Part shown: positions 58,948-64,000 of the stretch, one piece after another
Layout: every line of letters begins with the position of its first letter
Position numbering within the stretch: position 1 is the first letter of the stretch
Source: Franzmannia qiaohouensis
GTDB taxonomy: Bacteria; Pseudomonadota; Gammaproteobacteria; Pseudomonadales; Halomonadaceae
Direction of reading: 5' to 3'
Assembly (NCBI RefSeq): GCF_031451695.1
Contig: NZ_JARWAM010000004.1
Location: 186,001 to 250,000, forward strand
DNA: 64,000 nucleotides
The notes under the pieces: generated by a model
The model's input: the letters and a program-made list of their open reading frames with translations, nothing else
The model's database searches: none
Told to the model about the DNA's origin: nothing
Made by a program: the position numbers and the translations under genes

Positions 58948-61782
58948 TCATGCATTGAAGGCGTCGTCTACCAGTTGGCGCTGCTGTTCGACGTGTACGG
59001 ACATATAGCCCGCGGCGGGGGCAGCCGATGCCGGGCGGCCAGCGAACTTGAGCTCGCGCCCCAGGCCGTTGTGCAGCATGTCGGCAACTACCCGCATATG
59101 GTGCTGGCTCTGGTACCAGGCGCCCTGGTTGAGCGGCTCTTCCTGACACCACACGATCTGTTCGAGGTTGGTGTAGCCCTTGAGCGCTTCATAGAGCTCC
59201 TCCTTGGGGAAGGGGTAGAGCTGCTCGAGGCGCACCACTGCGGTGTCTTCGCGCTCATGCTCGCTGCGGTAGGCGGCCAGGTCGTAGTAGACCTTGCCGG
59301 CGCACAGCACCACGCGCTTGACCTTCTCGGCGTCGAGCTTGCCCTGGTCCGCCAGCACCATGTGGAACTTGCCGTGGGCCAGCTCCTCGAGGGTCGAGGT
59401 CGCCTCCTTGTGACGCAGCAGGCTCTTGGGCGACATCACCACCAGCGGCTTGCGTAGCGGCCGGATGACCTGGCGACGCAGCAGATGATAGATCTGTGCC
59501 GGTGTGGTCGGCACGCAGACCTGCATGTTGTGCTCGGCGCACATCTGCAGGAAGCGCTCCAGGCGCGCCGAGGAGTGCTCGGGGCCCTGCCCTTCGTAGC
59601 CGTGGGGCAGCAGCATGGTCAGACCGCACAGCCGGCCCCACTTGGTCTCGCCGGAGGAGATGAACTGGTCGACCACCACCTGGGCACCGTTGAAGAAGTC
59701 GCCGAACTGCGCCTCCCAGACCACCAGGTGGTTGGGTGCCGTCGTCGAATAGCCATACTCGAACGCCAGCACCGCCTCTTCCGAAAGGAAGGAGTCGTGA
59801 ATGGTGAAGCGCGGCTGGCCGTCGGCCATGTGCTGCAGCGGCACATAGGTGCTGCCGTCCTTCTGGTTGTGCACCACCGCATGGCGGTGGGAGAAGGTGC
59901 CGCGCCCAGAGTCCTGGCCGGTAATGCGGATCGGGTGCCCCTGGTCGAGCAGGGTGGCGTAGGCCAGGGTCTCGGCAAAGCCCCAGTTGAGTCCCATGCC
60001 GCCGGCCTGCATCTTGCGACGATCTTCGTAGATCTTGGCCACCTGACGCTGCACCTGAACGCCGTCGGGCACCTCGCACATCTTGGCGGCGAGCTGCTGC
60101 ATGCGCTTCATGTCGAAGGTGGTATCGGCATCGCCGGTCCACTCATGGCCCAGGTAGGGTCCCCAGTCGACGAACAGCTCGGTGTTGGGCTCCTTGACCA
60201 GGGCGTTGGCCACATGGTTGCCGGCCATCAGGTCTTCGCGATAGGTCTCGCCCATCGCCTTGGCGTCATCCTCGGAGAGCACCCCCTCCTCGACCAGCCG
60301 CTTGGCATACAGCGCCCGCGCCGAAGGGTGGTTCTTGATCTTCGAGTACATCATCGGCTGGGTGCCGGACGGCTCGTCGGCCTCGTTGTGGCCACGACGG
60401 CGGTAGCAGACCAGATCGATGACCACGTCGCGCTTGAACTGCTGGCGATAGTCGATGGCCACCTGGGTGGCGTGCAGTACCGCATCCGGGTCGTCGCCGT
60501 TGACGTGGAAGATCGGCGCCTGGACCATCTTGGCGATATCGGTGCAGTACTCGGTGGAGCGGGTGTCGTCGGGATGCGAGGTGGTGAAGCCGACCTGGTT
60601 GTTGATCACGATGTGCAGCGTGCCGCCGGTCTTGTAGGCACGGGTCTGCGACATCTGGAAGGTCTCCATGACCACGCCCTGACCGGCGAAGGCGGCATCG
60701 CCGTGAATGTTGATCGGCAGTACCTTGTCGCCTGCCGGATCATCGCGACGATCCTGACGGGCGCGCACCGAACCCTCTACCACCGGCGCCACGATTTCCA
60801 GGTGCGACGGGTTGAACGCCAGTGCCAGGTGGACTTCGCCCCCCGGGGTCATGACGTTGGAGCTGAAGCCCTGGTGATACTTGACGTCGCCGGAGCCGCG
60901 CTCGATGACCTTCTTGCCGTCGAACTCCTCGATCAGCTCGGAGGGGCTCTTGCCAAGGATGTTGACCAGCAGGTTGAGGCGGCCGCGGTGGGCCATGCCG
61001 ATCACGACTTCCTTGGTGCCATAGCCGCCGGCGCGCTGAATGATCTCGTCCATCATCGGGATGAAGGACTCGCCGCCCTCGAGACCGAAACGCTTGGTCC
61101 CCGGGTACTTCGAGGCCAGGTAGTTCTCGAGCCCTTCCGCGGCGCTGAGCCGCTCCAGCACGTGCTTGCGCACCTCGGGGCTGAACTTGGGCTTCGAACG
61201 CACCGACTCGAAGCGCTGCTGCAGCCAGCGCTTCTCCTCGGTATCGACGATATGCATGATCTCGCAGCCGATCGACCGGCAGTAGGTCTCATCCAGCGCC
61301 TGGACGATCTCCTTGAGCGGCGCCTTGTCCTTGCCCAGGAAGAACGAGCCGGTCTGGAACTCGGTGTCCAGGTCGGCATTGGTCAACTGGTGGAAGGAGA
61401 GGTCGAGATCGGGAACCGGCACCGGGCTACGCAGGTCTAGCGGATCGATATCGGCCTTCTGGTGCCCACGGAAGCGGTAGGCGTTGATCAGCTGAAGCAC
61501 CTTGACCTGTTTCTTGTTCTCACCGCTGTCGGCGGCGCTGACGGCCTGGGTGCTGCGGCGTGACTTGCCGAGCTGATAGAACTGGTCGCGAATCGGGCTT
61601 AGCGGAACATCGTGGGAGGTACTGCCTTCAGGACGCGGCAACTGGTCGAAGTAGTTGCGCCATTCGTCGGGGACAGCATTGGGATCAACGAGGTACTGCT
61701 CGTAGAGCGCTTCTACGTAGTGGGCATTGCCACCACTCACGTGAGAAGTACGCCACATCAACTCCATTATGCCTTCTTGCAT
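58948..61782 (-). CDS. sucA: 2-oxoglutarate dehydrogenase E1 component (944 aa)
   Basis: E1 is the thiamine-diphosphate enzyme that decarboxylates 2-oxoglutarate. The N-terminus reads MELMWRTSHVSGGNAHYVEALYEQ (quoted in parts: SSHVSGG-like, then YVEALYEQYL), as expected for E1o. TPP/Mg binding is seen in HGDAAFAGQGVVMETF and HIVINNQVGFTT, and PSGTQPMMYSKI is conserved. ATG 61782 (MQEGIMEL) is used; ATG 61767, with AGAAGG 4 bases before it, is a strong alternative. The open frame back to 61956 has no homology and overlaps the intergenic region. It lies 40 bp before sucB. Confidence 0.94.
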   Translation of the reverse strand: MQEGIMELMWRTSHVSGGNAHYVEALYEQYLVDPNAVPDEWRNYFDQLPRPEGSTSHDVPLSPIRDQFYQLGKSRRSTQAVSAADSGENKKQVKVLQLINAYRFRGHQKADIDPLDLRSPVPVPDLDLSFHQLTNADLDTEFQTGSFFLGKDKAPLKEIVQALDETYCRSIGCEIMHIVDTEEKRWLQQRFESVRSKPKFSPEVRKHVLERLSAAEGLENYLASKYPGTKRFGLEGGESFIPMMDEIIQRAGGYGTKEVVIGMAHRGRLNLLVNILGKSPSELIEEFDGKKVIERGSGDVKYHQGFSSNVMTPGGEVHLALAFNPSHLEIVAPVVEGSVRARQDRRDDPAGDKVLPINIHGDAAFAGQGVVMETFQMSQTRAYKTGGTLHIVINNQVGFTTSHPDDTRSTEYCTDIAKMVQAPIFHVNGDDPDAVLHATQVAIDYRQQFKRDVVIDLVCYRRRGHNEADEPSGTQPMMYSKIKNHPSARALYAKRLVEEGVLSEDDAKAMGETYREDLMAGNHVANALVKEPNTELFVDWGPYLGHEWTGDADTTFDMKRMQQLAAKMCEVPDGVQVQRQVAKIYEDRRKMQAGGMGLNWGFAETLAYATLLDQGHPIRITGQDSGRGTFSHRHAVVHNQKDGSTYVPLQHMADGQPRFTIHDSFLSEEAVLAFEYGYSTTAPNHLVVWEAQFGDFFNGAQVVVDQFISSGETKWGRLCGLTMLLPHGYEGQGPEHSSARLERFLQMCAEHNMQVCVPTTPAQIYHLLRRQVIRPLRKPLVVMSPKSLLRHKEATSTLEELAHGKFHMVLADQGKLDAEKVKRVVLCAGKVYYDLAAYRSEHEREDTAVVRLEQLYPFPKEELYEALKGYTNLEQIVWCQEEPLNQGAWYQSQHHMRVVADMLHNGLGRELKFAGRPASAAPAAGYMSVHVEQQRQLVDDAFNA

Positions 61783-61939
61783 CTCTCGGTCACCCTGCAC
61801 TGATGGGGTGTTGTCGGCGCCTGATACGACGTCGCCGCATCGGCGTTTCTGGTGCCCTGCCGGCGGGGCAGTCATGCTGTCCGGCATGCCTGGACAGGCA
61901 GCGTCGCCTGGGTCTAGGCCTGGCCAATGATCGTCGAAA

Positions 61940-61960
61940 GCCGGTGCCACGGGCACCGGC
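61940..61960. other. Hairpin in the sdhB-sucA gap
   Basis: GCCGGTGCC (61940-61948) pairs perfectly with GGCACCGGC (61952-61960), with loop ACG. Read on the minus strand it is followed by TTTCGACG, only a short T-stretch. It may reduce or process read-through from sdh to suc genes. Confidence 0.5.
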
Positions 61961-62045
61961 TCTCTGCGATCAGGGCCGAGATGGACTGCGACACTCGGTC
62001 ACAGCCCAAAACCGGGCTACATGATAGCAAGCCTGAGGCCACGAT

Positions 62046-62756
62046 TTAAGTGGCATTGGCCAACAGCATCTCGCGGATCTTGCCAATCGCCCGGGTCGGG
62101 TTGAGGCCCTTGGGGCATACCGACACGCAGTTCATGATCCCGCGGCAGCGGAATACGCTGAACGGATCCTCGAGATCGGCCAGTCGCGCCTGGGTCGCTT
62201 CGTCACGCGAATCGGCCAGGAAGCGGTAGGACTGCAGCAGGCCGGCAGGGCCGACGAACTTGTCCGGGTTCCACCAGAACGACGGGCACGAGGTCGAACA
62301 GCAGGCGCACAGGATGCACTCGTAGAGGCCGTCGAGCTTGTCGCGCTCTTCCGGCGACTGCAGGCGCTCGATGGCCGGTGCCGGGGTGTCGTTCTGCAGA
62401 TACGGCTGGATGCGCTCGTACTGCTTGTAGAAGATCCCCATGTCGACCACCAGGTCGCGGATCACCGGCAGGCCGGGCAGCGGACGCAGCACCAGCTTGT
62501 TGTGCTTGACCACTTCGGAGAGCGGCGTGATGCAGGCCAGGCCGTTCTTGCCGTTCATGTTCATGCCATCGGAGCCGCACACCCCTTCACGGCAGCTGCG
62601 GCGATAGGCCATGGAGCTGTCCTGCTCCTTGGTCAGGTGCAGTACGTCGAGCACCATCAGGTCGCGCCCCTTGGTGTCGACCTGGAACTCCTGCATATAG
62701 GGTGCGGAGTCGGTTTCCGGGTTGTAGCGGTAAATGGATACCTGAAGCGTGGACAT
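62046..62756 (-). CDS. sdhB: Succinate dehydrogenase iron-sulfur subunit (236 aa)
   Basis: SdhB carries the electrons from the FAD of SdhA to the membrane quinone. The [2Fe-2S] site is CREGVCGSDGMNMNG plus a later Cys in NGLAC. The [4Fe-4S] and [3Fe-4S] sites use CILCACCSTSCPS and CRGIMNCVSVCPKGLNP. The length fits the bacterial SdhB (238 aa in E. coli). It starts 10 bp after the sdhA stop, so the two are co-transcribed. The other subunit genes (sdhC, sdhD) should lie beyond the right edge. Confidence 0.97.
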   Translation of the reverse strand: MSTLQVSIYRYNPETDSAPYMQEFQVDTKGRDLMVLDVLHLTKEQDSSMAYRRSCREGVCGSDGMNMNGKNGLACITPLSEVVKHNKLVLRPLPGLPVIRDLVVDMGIFYKQYERIQPYLQNDTPAPAIERLQSPEERDKLDGLYECILCACCSTSCPSFWWNPDKFVGPAGLLQSYRFLADSRDEATQARLADLEDPFSVFRCRGIMNCVSVCPKGLNPTRAIGKIREMLLANAT

Positions 62757-62766
62757 CGTGACCCCC

Positions 62767-64000
62767 TTAATAAGTACGGACTTTCGGCTCGAAGGTATCG
62801 ACGGTCTTCGGCGTGAAGTTGACGTCGCGCTTGCCCAGTGTCTTGTCAGCGGGGAAGTAGAGCGAGTGCTTCAGCCAGTTGACGTCGTCACGATCCGGAT
62901 AGTCGTAGCGGGAGTGCGCGCCGCGACTCTCCTTGCGCTCCAGTGCCGAGATCGCGGTGGCCTCGGCCACTTCCATCAGGTTATCGAGCTCCAGCGCTTC
63001 GACACGCGCGGTGTTGAAGGCGTTGGACTTGTCACCCAGGCTGGCATTGGCGATCCGCTCGCGCAGGTCGGCGAGCTTCTTGACGCCCTCCTGCATGTTG
63101 TCTTCCTGGCGGAACACGCCGAAGGCGTTCTGCATGATGTCCTGCAGCTCGGCCTTGAGCTCGGGCACACTCTCGCCGCCGCTCGACTCGTTCCAACGGC
63201 TCATGCGCTTCATCGCCGCATCGACGTCGGATTCGGAGGCGTCGAGGTAGTCGATGCCCTCGTTGAGCGCACCCTCGATGAACATCCCGGCCGCACGACC
63301 GAACACCACCAGGTCGAGCAGCGAATTGCCGCCCAGGCGGTTGGCGCCGTGCACCGACACGCAGGCCGCCTCGCCGCAGGCGAACAGGCCGTTGACGATC
63401 TGGTCGTTGCCGTCGGCGTCCTGCATGATCGCCTGGCCGTGCACGTTGGTGGGGATCCCGCCCATCATGTAGTGGCAGGTCGGCACCACCGGGATCGGCT
63501 CCTTGGCCGGATCGGCGTGGGCAAAGGTCTTGGACAGTTCGACGATGCCCGGCAGGCGCTTGCCCAGCACCTCTTCGCCGAGATGGTCGAGCTTGAGGAA
63601 GACGTGGTCGCCCTTCTCGCCGCAGCCGCGCCCCTCGAGGATCTCCATGACCATCGAGCGCGCCACCACGTCGCGACCGGCCAGGTCCTTGGCGTTGGGC
63701 GCATAGCGCTCCATGAAACGCTCGCCGTCCTTGTTGACCAGGTAGCCGCCCTCACCGCGGCAGCCCTCGGTGACCAGGGTGCCGGCGCCGTAGATGCCGG
63801 TAGGGTGGAACTGCCACATCTCCATGTCCTGCATCGGGAAGCCGGCGCGCAGCGCCATGCCGATGCCGTCCCCGGTGTTGATCAGGGCATTGGTGGTCGA
63901 GGCGTAGATGCGCCCGGCACCGCCGGTGGCCAGCACCGTGGCCTTGGACTTGACGTGCACCACTTCGCCGGTCTCGATATCGAGGGCGATGCAGCCCACC
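62767..64000 (-). CDS. sdhA: Succinate dehydrogenase flavoprotein subunit, partial (C-terminal about 410 aa)
   Basis: The flavoprotein oxidises succinate to fumarate and feeds electrons to SdhB. Within the window are the substrate region HPTGIYGAGTLVTEG, the HYMMGGIPTNVHG block, the FAD segment GANRLGGNSLLDLVVFGRA, and the C-terminal catalytic RGAHSRYDYP with its Arg. The N-terminal FAD-binding dinucleotide fold and start codon lie beyond the right end of the window, so it is truncated by the window and not by mutation. Confidence 0.95.
   Translation of the reverse strand, partial: VGCIALDIETGEVVHVKSKATVLATGGAGRIYASTTNALINTGDGIGMALRAGFPMQDMEMWQFHPTGIYGAGTLVTEGCRGEGGYLVNKDGERFMERYAPNAKDLAGRDVVARSMVMEILEGRGCGEKGDHVFLKLDHLGEEVLGKRLPGIVELSKTFAHADPAKEPIPVVPTCHYMMGGIPTNVHGQAIMQDADGNDQIVNGLFACGEAACVSVHGANRLGGNSLLDLVVFGRAAGMFIEGALNEGIDYLDASESDVDAAMKRMSRWNESSGGESVPELKAELQDIMQNAFGVFRQEDNMQEGVKKLADLRERIANASLGDKSNAFNTARVEALELDNLMEVAEATAISALERKESRGAHSRYDYPDRDDVNWLKHSLYFPADKTLGKRDVNFTPKTVDTFEPKVRTY

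Noticed and set aside
61783..61956. N-terminal extension of sucA
   Set aside because: Residues encoded here do not resemble E1o proteins; the family start falls at 61782 or 61767.
62011..62042. Internal promoter for sucA
   Set aside because: TTAAAT-N17-TATCAT can be read on the minus strand, but the -35 matches consensus at only three positions, so I did not call it.
1..64000. Defence island, prophage, integron or CRISPR array
   Set aside because: No integrase, transposase, restriction, toxin-antitoxin or cas-like proteins, and no regularly spaced direct repeats were seen.

Overview
The window looks like a chromosomal segment of a moderately halophilic gammaproteobacterium of the Halomonas/Chromohalobacter type. 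It is GC-rich. Gene by gene the proteins resemble Halomonas, Pseudomonas and enterobacterial homologues, and it carries a BCCT osmolyte transporter, a gts-type glucose ABC system and a Pseudomonas-like sia cluster. The assignment is inferred from remembered protein families; no search was run. No rRNA, tRNA, CRISPR array, phage or transposase gene was seen.

Left part (1-15.8 kb): isocitrate lyase (aceA); a SlyB-type lipoprotein; a small membrane protein; a SlyD-type prolyl isomerase; then a complete nickel uptake locus, nikR divergent from nikABCDE, with an exact copy of the E. coli-type NikR operator between them. On the other strand follow a CDP-alcohol phosphatidyltransferase and a fusion of a TVP38/VTT membrane domain to a disulfide oxidoreductase, then periplasmic MsrA, an MFS exporter with a divergent LysR regulator, and an NlpC/P60 lipoprotein.

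Middle part (16-33.5 kb): a large protein with repeated DUF1266-like units; gabD-gabT for GABA degradation; a BdlA-like double-PAS chemoreceptor behind a sigma28-like promoter; an orphan gene; an amidase; small envelope proteins; a DUF924 protein; a sodium/solute symporter; a GlxA-type regulator; an MFS protein; ycjX-ycjF; and a universal stress protein gene with an FNR/ANR-type box. Two 143-bp palindromic repeats (12852-12994 and 29152-29294) share a core, but each has its own matched terminal arms.

Right part (33.5-64 kb): on the minus strand a glucose/mannose-type ABC operon (gtsABCD), an AGE-family sugar isomerase and a GltR/GtrS-like two-component system; then a HAD phosphatase, an NAD(P)-binding protein and RNase II (rnb). 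The plus-strand siaABCD operon encodes a PP2C phosphatase, a kinase, a partner protein and a diguanylate cyclase that together couple an external signal to c-di-GMP. Next come a PHB-depolymerase-like esterase preceded by a ribbon-helix-helix regulator with a helically phased operator array, and a DUF1989 protein with a BCCT transporter. The TCA block sdhA(partial)-sdhB-sucA-sucB-lpdA-sucC-sucD runs on the minus strand to the right edge. Its SucB carries two lipoyl domains.

The most interesting items are the pair of structure-conserved repeats, the siaABCD switch, the 11-bp-phased operator array, the three regulatory sites that match textbook consensus (NikR, sigma28, FNR/ANR), the VTT-oxidoreductase fusion and the DUF1266 repeat protein. 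I did not find a clearly new multi-gene system.
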